This document shows positions 43,829 through 52,341 of a stretch of 64,000 bases of DNA, piece after piece. Below the pieces are notes generated by a model. It was not told where the DNA came from. It worked only from the letters and a program-made list of their open reading frames with translations, and ran no database searches. Source of the stretch: JAPXLN01 sp033809515 (GTDB taxonomy: Bacteria > Bacillota > Sulfobacillia > Fermentithermobacillales > Fermentithermobacillaceae); contig JAPXLN010000006.1 in assembly GCA_033809515.1 (NCBI GenBank), forward strand, positions 1 to 64,000, read 5' to 3'. Each line of letters starts with the position of its first letter. Positions within the stretch are counted from its first letter, which is position 1. The position numbers and the translations under genes are program-made.

Positions 43829-44170
43829 TTGGGCCAGAGCTCATGGATAGGCGCAGTGATCAGATTTGTGGTGTCTGCCATCGTCCTTATGGTTCTGGGG
43901 TTGGTGCTTCCGGGCTTTGCGGTGTTCGGGTTCGTCAACGCCTTGATCGCAGCGGTTGTCATAGCAGCTATGGGATGGGCTGTTGAAGCTATCCTGGGTC
44001 AAAGGGTGTCTCCCCAATCCCGGGGCATAGTAGGCTTCATCGTAGCTGCGGTTGTGATCTACGTTTCGCAGTACGTGGTACCTGGAATGTCTGTGACAGT
44101 CCTTGGTGCCCTGCTAGCTTCGCTTGTTGTAGGTATCATAGATGCATTTGTGCCGACAGTGATAAGGTAA
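43829..44170 (+). CDS. Small membrane protein of the phage-holin superfamily IV type
   Basis: A 113-residue protein with four hydrophobic helices, starting at TTG 43829 after AGGAGGTGAAGG. Its layout (helix pairs with PGFAVFGFVNALIAAVV and VVGIIDAFVP) matches the four-helix phage-holin-like family (PF04020-type), found chromosomally in many Firmicutes with no link to phage. Function is unknown; membrane-associated. No phage genes surround it. It lies upstream of spoIIP, and short inverted repeats follow its stop codon. Confidence 0.75.
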   Translation: MGQSSWIGAVIRFVVSAIVLMVLGLVLPGFAVFGFVNALIAAVVIAAMGWAVEAILGQRVSPQSRGIVGFIVAAVVIYVSQYVVPGMSVTVLGALLASLVVGIIDAFVPTVIR

Positions 44171-44228
44171 ATCCGGCAAGACCGGATGCACCGGAACCAA
44201 GCTTCCGGGCCCGTCGCATTCAGAGGCG

Positions 44229-44257
44229 GCATTATCCTCTTCTCCCTGTCATATCCA
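44229..44257 (+). promoter_or_regulatory. Possible SigE-type promoter of spoIIP
   Basis: GCATTAT (44229-44235), a 14-bp spacer and CATATCCA (44250-44257) partly match the SigE consensus (KMATATT-N14-CATACAHT), just upstream of the spoIIP ribosome binding site. spoIIP is SigE-controlled in Bacillus subtilis. The match is weak at each hexamer, so this is a suggestion supported mainly by context. Confidence 0.3.
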
Positions 44258-44271
44258 AAAGGGAGGGGAGC

Positions 44272-45381
44272 ATGATAATGAGAGCTCGAGGGATGTCAAG
44301 GGCCCGGTTGTTGTTCTATGAGGCGGCCCTGTTAGTCTTCCTTATTTTCCTGGCGGGGTCCTTTCGCGCCTATGTGGCAGCTCCGGTTTTTCAGGACGAA
44401 ACCAGACCTCAGGAACCGGGGATTAGAGTTCCTTCTGTGTTTGACCTCATATGGCAAGGCAAAGGCATGCCCCAGAAAGTCTTGAGGGCCGGTTTTCCCA
44501 TGCTCAGGTACATGGAGGACATGCGGACAGATTCAGGTCCTGCAGGACTGGTCGCACAGGCTGCCGGATGGCTCATGGGATTCATACCCAGAGACATTGC
44601 TGATCTGGCATTTGGGCAGCTGGCTGGATTTCTTGCCGAGTATGAGCCTGGAGGCGGATTTGGAGTGCCGGTTGAGCTGGAGCAGGAGTGGGGCGTTACG
44701 CCCGTGCTCTACACGCTGCCGCCAGGAGACGACATGATTGCTGCGTCGCTTGGGTTGAGCGGTCAACCTCTAGTAGCTATCTACCATACTCACGCCACCG
44801 AATCCTACCTGCCTGAACTGGGAAAGAAGGCTCCCGCTGATGCCTTTACCGCAGATATGTCTAAGTCTGTGGTAAAGCTAGGGGAACTTCTGCTCCAAGA
44901 GCTGGAAAGAAGGTATCGCATACCCTGTTTGCATTCGAAGACCGTCCATGACAGCGATTCAAGGATAGGTGCCTACTACAGGTCAGATCAGACGGTTCAG
45001 GCTGTTCTGAAGAAATACCCAGAGTGTAAAGTGCTTATAGACCTACATCGGGACAGCCAGCGCAGGAATCTGACTGCTGTAACCATTCGCGGGAAGAGCT
45101 ATGCCCGCCTTCTGTTCGTAATAGGAACCGATAATTCCGGGTGGGTTTCAAACTACAACTCTGCCCGCAGAATCCAGTCACGACTGGAAGAAGCGTATCC
45201 CGGGATATCGAGAGGTTTCTTGTACTCGTCAGCCTTCTACAATCAGCAGTACTCCCCAAGCGCCATTCTTGTTGAAGTCGGGGGTGTTGATAACACCCTA
45301 GCCGAGTGCAGAAACAGCATGGAGGCCCTGGCATGGGCGTTGGCGGCAACTTTGCTGCCTGCCGCCCCTACACGTCCTTAG
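44272..45381 (+). CDS. spoIIP: Stage II sporulation protein P
   Basis: A 369-residue SpoIIP, the amidase/endopeptidase that degrades septal peptidoglycan with SpoIID and SpoIIM during engulfment. A transmembrane helix lies at about residues 13-31. The C-terminal domain has the zinc-binding motif YHTHATESY (His172, His174, Glu177), DLHRD, and VEVGGVDNTLAE. AGGGAGGGGAGC precedes the ATG. The gene marks the organism, or at least its ancestry, as spore-forming. The gpr, lepA and hemW genes that often neighbour it in Bacillus are absent; hrcA follows directly. Confidence 0.95.
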   Translation: MIMRARGMSRARLLFYEAALLVFLIFLAGSFRAYVAAPVFQDETRPQEPGIRVPSVFDLIWQGKGMPQKVLRAGFPMLRYMEDMRTDSGPAGLVAQAAGWLMGFIPRDIADLAFGQLAGFLAEYEPGGGFGVPVELEQEWGVTPVLYTLPPGDDMIAASLGLSGQPLVAIYHTHATESYLPELGKKAPADAFTADMSKSVVKLGELLLQELERRYRIPCLHSKTVHDSDSRIGAYYRSDQTVQAVLKKYPECKVLIDLHRDSQRRNLTAVTIRGKSYARLLFVIGTDNSGWVSNYNSARRIQSRLEEAYPGISRGFLYSSAFYNQQYSPSAILVEVGGVDNTLAECRNSMEALAWALAATLLPAAPTRP

Positions 45382-45397
45382 CCCCTACCTTGCCCCA

Positions 45398-45427
45398 TTG
45401 ACACTTTTCATACATACGTGCTATCTT
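45398..45427 (+). promoter_or_regulatory. Promoter of the hrcA operon
   Basis: TTGACA (45398-45403) and TATCTT (45422-45427) are separated by 18 bp, and the CIRCE element begins nine bases later. The same geometry is seen at groESL. Confidence 0.75.
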
Positions 45428-45436
45428 GCAACTAGG

Positions 45437-45463
45437 TTAGCACTCTATGGCCAGGAGTGCTAA
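45437..45463 (+). promoter_or_regulatory. CIRCE operator of the hrcA operon
   Basis: TTAGCACTC, nine bases, GAGTGCTAA: a perfect CIRCE element in the leader of hrcA. An in-frame ATG within it (45447) is not the start codon. Confidence 0.97.
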
Positions 45464-45479
45464 GAGGGGGGTTCATGAA

Positions 45480-46505
45480 GTGGCACTCGACGAAAGAAAA
45501 GCTCGCATACTCAGGGCGGTTATCGAGGAGCACATTGAGACGGGGATTCCCGTTGGTTCAAGGATTATTGCCAGAAGGTATTCCCTGGGCGTCAGCAGCG
45601 CCACTATCCGGAACGAAATGGCCGATCTGGAGGAAACGGGCTACCTGGACAAACCTCATACTTCCTCAGGAAGGGTGCCTTCGGATAAGGGGTATCGGTT
45701 CTACGTAGACGAGCTTATGCCCAGGAGGGGCCTGACAAGGGAAGAGCATGCCGCCATAGAGTCGGTTTTCAGATCCAAGGTTATGGATGTTGTCTCTGTA
45801 CTGAAGGAGGCTGTCCGGGTGGTATCGGAAACCACCTGTTACCTTGGGTTTGTCTTAGGACCGGAGTTCGCTGATGTTACCTACCAGGCTATACATCTCC
45901 TTCCCCTTTCGGCCGGAAAAGGGTTGCTCGTCATTGCCACCGACATCGGGTTTGTAGAAAGCTGTATCATTGAAGTCCCGGTGATGAACCGGGAGGAGAT
46001 GGCCTACGTCGCCGGTATGCTCAACAGGCACCTTACCGGCATTAACCTGGATGGAGTAGGCGACAGAGCACACCGCCTTCTGCATGAGGAGGCCTCCCGG
46101 TACGCTGAGATCATCGACCAGGTAGTGGATTTCCTTCGAAGCATGGTTTCCGATGCAGGTGAGGAACGCTTATACGTTGGAGGCGCAGTCAACCTTTTGA
46201 GGCAGCCCGAGTTTCAGGACATTGACCGGGCTCGCGAGCTTCTTCTAGCTATCGAACGGGAAGGGGTCATTCAGTCTATCCTGGACAGCCAGAGCCATGC
46301 CCAGGATTCCGGCATTGCCATAGGGGCGGAAAACAGACTTGACAGCGTAGCAGACGTCAGCGTCGTATACGCCACCTTTCAGGTAGGCAAAAGTGAAGGT
46401 AAGATCGGTCTTCTTGGCCCCAAGCGCATGGATTACGCAAGAGCTGTGGCAATAGTGAGGGATTTTGAGAGACGGCTGTCCCGTTTCTTCTCTCAAGACA
46501 ACTGA
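45480..46505 (+). CDS. hrcA: Heat-inducible transcription repressor HrcA
   Basis: A 341-residue HrcA starting at GTG 45480, eight bases after GAGGGGGG; the upstream ATG lies within the operator. The N-terminal winged-helix domain (GSRIIARRYSLGVSSATIRNE) reads CIRCE. The C-terminal part includes the GAF-like region and the conserved SVVYATFQVGKSEGKIGLLGPKRMDYARAVAIV. HrcA represses chaperone operons and is itself kept active by GroEL. Both CIRCE elements in the window should be its targets, including its own operon. The next gene is not grpE, as expected, but a group III chaperonin. Confidence 0.97.
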   Translation: MALDERKARILRAVIEEHIETGIPVGSRIIARRYSLGVSSATIRNEMADLEETGYLDKPHTSSGRVPSDKGYRFYVDELMPRRGLTREEHAAIESVFRSKVMDVVSVLKEAVRVVSETTCYLGFVLGPEFADVTYQAIHLLPLSAGKGLLVIATDIGFVESCIIEVPVMNREEMAYVAGMLNRHLTGINLDGVGDRAHRLLHEEASRYAEIIDQVVDFLRSMVSDAGEERLYVGGAVNLLRQPEFQDIDRARELLLAIEREGVIQSILDSQSHAQDSGIAIGAENRLDSVADVSVVYATFQVGKSEGKIGLLGPKRMDYARAVAIVRDFERRLSRFFSQDN

Positions 46506-46569
46506 ACACGAAAGCGTAAGTATCACAGAAGAAAAAAGCACTGGGGAACCAGGTGTCAGGAGGGACGAC

Positions 46570-48153
46570 ATGAGTTTGAAGCAAGTCTCACAGGGCTCCG
46601 AAACCGACGATAGGCTGGCTGCCCTTTTTACCAACTCTAATGCGGTCAGAGCCATTGCATCTGCTGTCGAAGGTACTATTGGTCCAAAAGGTCTGGATAC
46701 TCTCCTGGTGGACCGATTCGGTGAGGTGGTCATCACCAACGACGGAATGACCATTTTGACCAAGATGGATGTGAACCACCCCGCAGCTAAGATGGTTATC
46801 AATACTGCCCGGGCGCAGGAGGAGGAAGTGGGCGATGGGACCACAACTGCCACCATCATGGCCGGCGCACTCCTGACAGAGGGAGTGGATCAGGCTGTTC
46901 GCGGGGTACCTGTAATCAGGCTTATAGACGGGATTAGAATGGGCATCGGCCGCGCCATCGAGGTAATCGAGGAGAGATCCTCCAAGATTGCCGAACTAGA
47001 CGACCCGCTGCTCAGAAAAGTCGCGCTGGTTGCCGGCAGAGACAATGAGGATATTGCTGACCTGGTTGTAGAGGCTGCCAAAATGGTGGGTGCCGAGAAA
47101 CTTATGGATGAGCGCTTCAGATTGTCTGAAACCATCACTGCCAAAGAAGGCGCAGAAAGCCAGGTATTTCCAGGTATCATCATTGACAAGAAGCGCCTGA
47201 ACAATGACATGCCCGAGGATCTTGAAAACCCCAGGATTCTCGTTATAGACGACGCCCTTGAAAGCGAGGAAGTCGAGGATGAAGCTCTGGCCACCGAAGC
47301 CGGCTTTCAGCGTTACCTTGATCTCCAGGAAGAGTTCAGGAGCAATCTCTCGAAGATTGTGAAAATGGGCGTAACCTTCGTCGTAGTTGACAAGAGCGTC
47401 AGCGACATTGCTGAAGAGACCCTCACTGACGCCGGAGTAATAGTTGTCTCCAGAGTATCCTTTTCTGAGCTCAGAAAAGTCTGCGAGCATACCGGCGCCC
47501 GTGCCATAAAACGAACAGGTCTCAAGAAGACTGTGGAGGAGCTGGAAAAGTACGTAGGTGAGGCAGACAGGGTTTACGAAGATCAAAAGCTGGAGAATAT
47601 TCGGGTAATAGGCGGAAAGGGCAAACCTATGGCTACCATACTGGTAGGTGCGAGCACAGCGGAAGTCCGCGGCGAAAGGGAGCGGATCTGCACCGATGCA
47701 GCATCGTCGGTACAGGCAGCTGTTCGGGGGGGTGTCGTCCCCGGAGGCGGCGCAATAGAGATTGCTTGCGCCCGGGAGATCGACAAACTTCGTGCAAGCA
47801 CAAAAGGGATGCGGGCCTACGGTCTTCACTGTGCGGTGGAAGCTTTGAAGAAGCCCATGGCGCAAATAGTGTTTAACGCCGGGTTTAACCCCCTTGAGAA
47901 AATAGGCGATGTCTTAGCCCGCCAAACAGAGGAAGACAATGACAATCTAGCAGTTGATTGCGATACAGGAGACGTAGTGGATATGATGGAGATGGGAATT
48001 ATTGACCCATCTCAGGTTAAGACCCATGCACTCAAGGCAGCTTTGGAGATCGCCTGTGCCATACTTCGCATTGATACCATTATCAAGAAGAGGGAAGATG
48101 AGAGCGTTCAGGCATCTCAGTCCAGAGACGGGGCGGAGGAAATGAGCTTTTGA
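46570..48153 (+). CDS. Archaeal-like (group III) chaperonin in the hrcA operon
   Basis: A 527-residue chaperonin of the thermosome/TCP-1 type, not GroEL. IGPKGLDTLLVDRFGEVVIT, NDGMTILTKMDVNHPAAKM, the ATP-binding EEEVGDGTTTATIMAGALL and GGVVPGGGAIEIACARE fit group II-like chaperonins, which have a built-in lid and need no GroES. The start is ATG 46570, with AGGAGGGA upstream; a longer frame beginning inside hrcA is rejected. The C-terminus is charged and lacks Gly-Met repeats. Bacterial homologues (for example in Carboxydothermus and relatives) are called group III and are known to sit in dnaK operons. Here the gene occupies exactly the place of grpE and dnaK, 65 bp after hrcA and overlapping dnaJ by four bases. 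It was presumably acquired laterally from archaea or an early donor; base composition looks like its neighbours. Confidence 0.95.
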   Translation: MSLKQVSQGSETDDRLAALFTNSNAVRAIASAVEGTIGPKGLDTLLVDRFGEVVITNDGMTILTKMDVNHPAAKMVINTARAQEEEVGDGTTTATIMAGALLTEGVDQAVRGVPVIRLIDGIRMGIGRAIEVIEERSSKIAELDDPLLRKVALVAGRDNEDIADLVVEAAKMVGAEKLMDERFRLSETITAKEGAESQVFPGIIIDKKRLNNDMPEDLENPRILVIDDALESEEVEDEALATEAGFQRYLDLQEEFRSNLSKIVKMGVTFVVVDKSVSDIAEETLTDAGVIVVSRVSFSELRKVCEHTGARAIKRTGLKKTVEELEKYVGEADRVYEDQKLENIRVIGGKGKPMATILVGASTAEVRGERERICTDAASSVQAAVRGGVVPGGGAIEIACAREIDKLRASTKGMRAYGLHCAVEALKKPMAQIVFNAGFNPLEKIGDVLARQTEEDNDNLAVDCDTGDVVDMMEMGIIDPSQVKTHALKAALEIACAILRIDTIIKKREDESVQASQSRDGAEEMSF

Positions 48154-49301
48154 AAAAGGATTACTATGAGGTTCTAGGAGTAAGCAAGAATGCTACCCAG
48201 GAAGAAATCAAGGGGGCATTCAGGCAGCTTGCCAAGAAATGGCATCCCGATGCCAATCCAGGGGACCCGACGGCTGAAGCGAAGTTCAAAGAGATAAACG
48301 AAGCCTACGACGTTCTTTCCGATGAGACCAAGAGAAGCAATTACGACAACTTCGGAAATCCTGACGGTCCTGTAGTGGGTCCGGGTCATGGAGGCGGGCC
48401 GGGCGAAGATCCTTTTGGGCGGCTCTTCGGAGACTTCGGTTTTCCGTTTGGCAATCTTTTTGGGGATTTCCAGGATGCTTTTGGAGGAAAAACCAGGCAA
48501 GCTGCAGGGCCCAGGCGCGGTGATGACCTGGAGATCGAGATAGACGTTACGCTGGAAGAAGCGTTCAAAGGCACCGAAAAAGATCTCCGGATTCCCAGGA
48601 CTGAAGTCTGCGCGCGATGCAATGGAACAGGCGCTGAACCGGGTCATTCGCCGGTTACCTGTTCCGCCTGCGGCGGACGGGGGCAAGTCAGGACAACTCG
48701 GACCACCTTGCTAGGACAGGTTACAACCGTCGGCACGTGCCCCAAGTGCGGGGGTTCAGGCAAAGTCGTAGAGAAACCATGCGTGGAATGCAGGGGCGCA
48801 GGCGAGGCGCAAAGGACAAGAACGGTCACGGTGAAGGTTCCTCCGGGGGCCGACTCCGGCCTTCGTTTGAGGCTTTCAGGTCAGGGAAACGCGGGACGCC
48901 GGGGCGGACCTCCGGGAGACCTGTATGTTGCGGTTTTTGTCAGGCCACATGCCATCTTCCAACGACAGGGAGACGATCTCATCGTCGACAAGACTGTAAG
49001 CTTTCCGCTGGCAGCCATCGGGGGCAAGACCCGGATTCCCACCCTCGAAGGAGGAGAGGACCTCACTGTTCCCGGAGGCACTCAACCGGGGGCGGTGCTA
49101 AGGCTTCGGGGCAAAGGCATGCCCGGGTTGAGGCACGGCGGCAGGGGCGATCTCATGGTTCGCGTTAACGTTCGGGTGCCTACGAAGTTGAGTTCCCGCG
49201 AGAAGGAACTGCTTCGGGAATTAGGGGAGACGGAGGGCGAATCTCTCTCCGACTCCTTCTTTAGGAAGCTTCGAAAGACCGGTGACGGGGGATCCGTCTA
49301 G
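48150..49301 (+). CDS. dnaJ: Chaperone protein DnaJ
   Basis: A 383-residue type I J-protein starting at TTG 48150, overlapping the chaperonin stop (TTGA), with GGAGGA upstream. The J domain has HPD at residues 32-34. A Gly/Phe-rich region follows, then four CxxCxGxG zinc motifs (CARCNGTG, CSACGGRG, CPKCGGSG and CVECRGAG; the last has Arg in place of the first Gly), then the C-terminal substrate domains. DnaJ delivers substrates to DnaK and stimulates its ATPase. The HPD motif is intact, implying that a DnaK exists elsewhere in the genome even though dnaK and grpE are missing here. prmA, the usual next gene, is also absent. Confidence 0.97.
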   Translation: MKKDYYEVLGVSKNATQEEIKGAFRQLAKKWHPDANPGDPTAEAKFKEINEAYDVLSDETKRSNYDNFGNPDGPVVGPGHGGGPGEDPFGRLFGDFGFPFGNLFGDFQDAFGGKTRQAAGPRRGDDLEIEIDVTLEEAFKGTEKDLRIPRTEVCARCNGTGAEPGHSPVTCSACGGRGQVRTTRTTLLGQVTTVGTCPKCGGSGKVVEKPCVECRGAGEAQRTRTVTVKVPPGADSGLRLRLSGQGNAGRRGGPPGDLYVAVFVRPHAIFQRQGDDLIVDKTVSFPLAAIGGKTRIPTLEGGEDLTVPGGTQPGAVLRLRGKGMPGLRHGGRGDLMVRVNVRVPTKLSSREKELLRELGETEGESLSDSFFRKLRKTGDGGSV

Positions 49302-49324
49302 AGAGGATTTGAGAGGGGACTGAC

Positions 49325-50077
49325 TTGAGTCGCGTAGGGGACCATACGCCGACCCAGTTTTTTACTGAGGAGTCAGCTGTATTGGGAAACCGGGTTACCT
49401 TGACCGGCCATGTTTACAGGCATGCCATGGCTCAAAGGCTCTCCCGGGGACAGGTGATCCGGGTTGCGACCGGTAATACCGTGTATCTGGCCAGGGTTGA
49501 CGGCGGGGGTAAGGGCTTTATCACTGCCGAGATCACGGAGGTATGTCAGAGTCCTCAACCCGGACTGCAGGTCCACCTTTATCCTGCTCTTCTCAAGGGT
49601 CAGAAGCTTGACCTGGTTGTGGAGAAATGCACGGAGCTTGGAGTAGCTTCGATCCGGCCTGTCATAACCAGGCGGACCATATCTGACCTTACTCCTGAGA
49701 AGATTCAATCCAGAAAGGACCGGTGGGAGCGGATTGCCAGGTCTGCTGCGGAGCAATGCACAAGACCCCGAATTCCTCTGATAGGCAGCCCTGTTCCTCT
49801 GGCTGATGTGCTTAAGACCGGCTTGCGCGGCCTGGGGTTGTTTGCATACGAGGCAGAGAACTCCCCTACCGACTTTGCCGCTCTAGTGGACAGATGGACC
49901 GAGGTATCGGTGATCATCGGCCCTGAAGGGGGGTTTGACCCTTCCGAGGTCAGTTTGGCCGCCCAGTCGGGTTTGACACCTGTATCTCTGGGGCCGTTTG
50001 TGCTCAGGGCCGACACAGCTTCTATAGCTGCTGCAGCTATACTTATGGCCTGCAGAAGCGCCGGCGCGCACTGCTAA
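49325..50077 (+). CDS. rsmE: 16S rRNA m3U1498 methyltransferase RsmE
   Basis: A 250-residue SPOUT methyltransferase starting at TTG 49325. It methylates N3 of U1498 in 16S rRNA with SAM. LDLVVEKCTELGVASIRPV, the IIGPEGGFDPSEV and LGPFVLRADTASIAA motifs form the trefoil-knot SAM site. The N-terminal PUA-like domain is present. It follows dnaJ by 23 bp, as commonly seen in Firmicutes after loss of prmA. Confidence 0.95.
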   Translation: MSRVGDHTPTQFFTEESAVLGNRVTLTGHVYRHAMAQRLSRGQVIRVATGNTVYLARVDGGGKGFITAEITEVCQSPQPGLQVHLYPALLKGQKLDLVVEKCTELGVASIRPVITRRTISDLTPEKIQSRKDRWERIARSAAEQCTRPRIPLIGSPVPLADVLKTGLRGLGLFAYEAENSPTDFAALVDRWTEVSVIIGPEGGFDPSEVSLAAQSGLTPVSLGPFVLRADTASIAAAAILMACRSAGAHC

Positions 50078-50179
50078 AGGTCATCACCTTGTTTTGCCTG
50101 CCATACCCTTCTCTTAGAGGCTTTTGGACGCTGCATGGATCGTCTGTTGGCAGCTACGTGTCAAGGGGAGGGAGCGGGT

Positions 50180-50923
50180 GTGGACAAGAAACTCGGTGTG
50201 GTCTTTATCAGTCGGAGGTATGTGTATTCTGCTTTCCTCTTGGTTATTCTTTGGGCCATGTGCAATCTCCGCTGGGCAGGTATGTTCGAGGAAGACGCGG
50301 TCGTAGCTGCACTGGCACCTATAACAAAGGGTGCCGGCGACCAACCGTTTGCCGCTTTGATGTTTAACGTAGATTGGGGCACAGACCACCTTATGGGGAT
50401 TCTGGACATACTCAAAGAGAAGCGTGCGCCGGCCACATTCTTTCTTACAGGTGCCTGGGCCCAGGACAATGCCGAACTGGCCAAGCGAATACTGGAAGAA
50501 GATCATGAAGTCGGAAATCACGGGGGCACTCATCTTCATCCGAACTTGATGTCCAGGGAGGCTTTTCGAGACCTGGTCTACAAGGGAGAAACTAGCATAG
50601 AGCAGGCCACCGGATCAAAACCGTCCCGGATTTTCGCACCTCCCTACGGTGAATGGTCCGACGCCACGGTGACCTGGGCTTTGGAGGCAGGCTATCAGAC
50701 CATCCTTTGGACAGTCGATACAGTTGATTGGCGGGAGCCTCCCTGGGAAGTCATATGGAAGCGGGCGGCGGCCGGAGCTCGTCCGGGCAGTCTTGTGCTT
50801 CTCCACCCAACAGCTCCGACGGTTCAGGCTCTGGCCCCCATAGTGGACAGCTTTAGGGAAAAAGGCCTCCAGTTAACGAAGGTTTCAGAGGTCATATCCT
50901 TTGATCCCAGAGTCATCAGGTAG
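50180..50923 (+). CDS. Polysaccharide deacetylase (NodB domain) membrane protein
   Basis: A 247-residue protein. GTG 50180, just after GGGGAGGGAGCG, is preferred over the in-frame ATG at 50135. A transmembrane signal anchor lies near residues 12-30. The NodB deacetylase domain has the metal and catalytic motifs FNVDWGTDH (two Asp) and GNHGGTHLHP (two His), plus FAPPYGEWSD and LHPTAPTVQAL. It is probably a zinc-dependent peptidoglycan or chitooligosaccharide N-deacetylase outside the membrane. Sporulation enzymes PdaA/PdaB and cell-wall deacetylases share this layout, so the exact role is open. Confidence 0.87.
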   Translation: MDKKLGVVFISRRYVYSAFLLVILWAMCNLRWAGMFEEDAVVAALAPITKGAGDQPFAALMFNVDWGTDHLMGILDILKEKRAPATFFLTGAWAQDNAELAKRILEEDHEVGNHGGTHLHPNLMSREAFRDLVYKGETSIEQATGSKPSRIFAPPYGEWSDATVTWALEAGYQTILWTVDTVDWREPPWEVIWKRAAAGARPGSLVLLHPTAPTVQALAPIVDSFREKGLQLTKVSEVISFDPRVIR

Positions 50924-50994
50924 AAGACTTGTTTCCTGGCCTCAGGCTGCTCATAATTAGATACAATGGAATGTACCTTTGCGGAGGAAAAGCT

Positions 50995-52329
50995 TTGTCA
51001 GATAACATGCAGGCGAAAACCGTTTTTTTTCGCGCTTTTGGCTGCAAACAGAACCAGTACGAGACCGACTTTCTCAGAGAAGTCTTTGCTGCCAACGGGT
51101 TTGAGGTCGTTGATGCGGAACCCGCTGATATTGTGGTCATTAACACCTGCGCAGTAACCCAAAGAGGCGCTGCTAAGTGCCGTCAGGCCATACGGCGCGC
51201 CGCTAGGCATGGTGCCAGGGTGGTTGTGACAGGATGTTATGGGCAGATAGCTCCCGGTGAGGTTGCACAGATACCCGGAGTCATTTTGGTAACAGGAGTG
51301 CATGGGCGGGATCAGATAGTATCTTTGGTCAAGGATGCGCTCTCACCCGGAGGCACAGAACGGGATTGCCCCTTAGTTCAAGTGAAGCCTCACGCAGAGG
51401 GTCAGCCCTTCGAGGAAACACCTGTGCAGCGACCAGTCTTAACCCGGGCGTTTCTGAAAGTGCAGGAAGGATGCGACGACTTCTGCACGTACTGTGTAGT
51501 GCCTTATGCCAGGGGACCTTCCAGATCAAGGCCTGTCAGCGCCATCTTGGAAGAGGCCGGGGGACTGGTTGAACGGGGATACAAGGAGATCGTGTTGACA
51601 GGAACCCATCTGGGTCTTTATGGAAAGGGAGAGGAGCAAGGCGAGTTTCCTGCTCTTTCAGAGGTAATAAGGCGGCTCTGTAATGTACCCGGCCTTCAGC
51701 GACTCCGCATCAGCTCGTTGGAGCCTCACGATGTTACTGAAGACCTTATTGAGTGTCTTAAGCTTCCTCAAGTATGTCATCATCTGCACCTTCCCGTTCA
51801 AAGCGGCAGCGACAGGATACTGAAGATGATGGGACGGCGCTATGATGTCAGTTTGTTCCTGGAGACCGTACGAGCTGCTCGTGAGGTGGCGCCGGATGTT
51901 GGAATCACCACAGACATCATTGCCGGTTTCCCTGGAGAAACCGAGGAAGATTTCTCCAAGACCCTGGCTGTTGCCCGGGAGGCGGAGTTTTCGCGTATCC
52001 ACGCATTCAAGTTTTCGGCGAGGCCTATGACTCGCGCATACCATTTTCCAGGCAAAGTGTCTGAGAAAGAGAAGGAGCGCAGGGTTTCAGAGCTCATAGG
52101 CCTTGGGAAGGAACTTTCTGTTGAATTCCACCGTAAGCATATAGGAAGAATCGTTGAGGTACTTGTGGAAGACGAAAGAGCTGGCAACGGCCTGCTGACC
52201 GGGTTGACCGGCAACTACGTAAGGTGTTTCCTGCCGGGGCCCGATGTCTATCGGGGTCAAATTGTCTTGGGCAAAGCTGTAAGGGAATCCTCCAACGGAG
52301 TGTATCTTGAGGACACAAGGTTAAGGTAG
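50995..52329 (+). CDS. mtaB: tRNA (t6A37) methylthiotransferase MtaB
   Basis: A 445-residue radical-SAM methylthiotransferase that converts t6A37 to ms2t6A37 in tRNAs reading ANN codons. The start is TTG 50995, seven bases after GGAGG; ATG 51007 is the alternative. The N-terminal UPF0004 domain carries the first 4Fe-4S cluster Cys residues (FGCKQNQYE, NTCAVTQRG, TGCYGQIA). The radical-SAM motif is CDDFCTYC. A TRAM domain ends the protein. Gene order rsmE-mtaB matches Firmicutes, with the deacetylase inserted between. Confidence 0.95.
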   Translation: MSDNMQAKTVFFRAFGCKQNQYETDFLREVFAANGFEVVDAEPADIVVINTCAVTQRGAAKCRQAIRRAARHGARVVVTGCYGQIAPGEVAQIPGVILVTGVHGRDQIVSLVKDALSPGGTERDCPLVQVKPHAEGQPFEETPVQRPVLTRAFLKVQEGCDDFCTYCVVPYARGPSRSRPVSAILEEAGGLVERGYKEIVLTGTHLGLYGKGEEQGEFPALSEVIRRLCNVPGLQRLRISSLEPHDVTEDLIECLKLPQVCHHLHLPVQSGSDRILKMMGRRYDVSLFLETVRAAREVAPDVGITTDIIAGFPGETEEDFSKTLAVAREAEFSRIHAFKFSARPMTRAYHFPGKVSEKEKERRVSELIGLGKELSVEFHRKHIGRIVEVLVEDERAGNGLLTGLTGNYVRCFLPGPDVYRGQIVLGKAVRESSNGVYLEDTRLR

Positions 52330-52341
52330 GGTGAAGCGGAA

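Noticed and set aside
44171..44208. Two short inverted repeats (ATCCGG...CCGGAT and CCGGAA...TTCCGG) as a terminator
   Set aside because: Six-pair stems without a T-run; too weak to call.
45457..45708. An 83-codon frame overlapping the start of hrcA
   Set aside because: Out of frame with hrcA and overlapping its DNA-binding domain; its ATG only happens to follow the same ribosome binding site.
46570..48153. Reading the chaperonin as a second GroEL paralogue
   Set aside because: The ATP-site and lid-region motifs (NDGMTIL, HPAAKM, EEEVGDGTTT) are of the thermosome/TCP-1 type, not group I.
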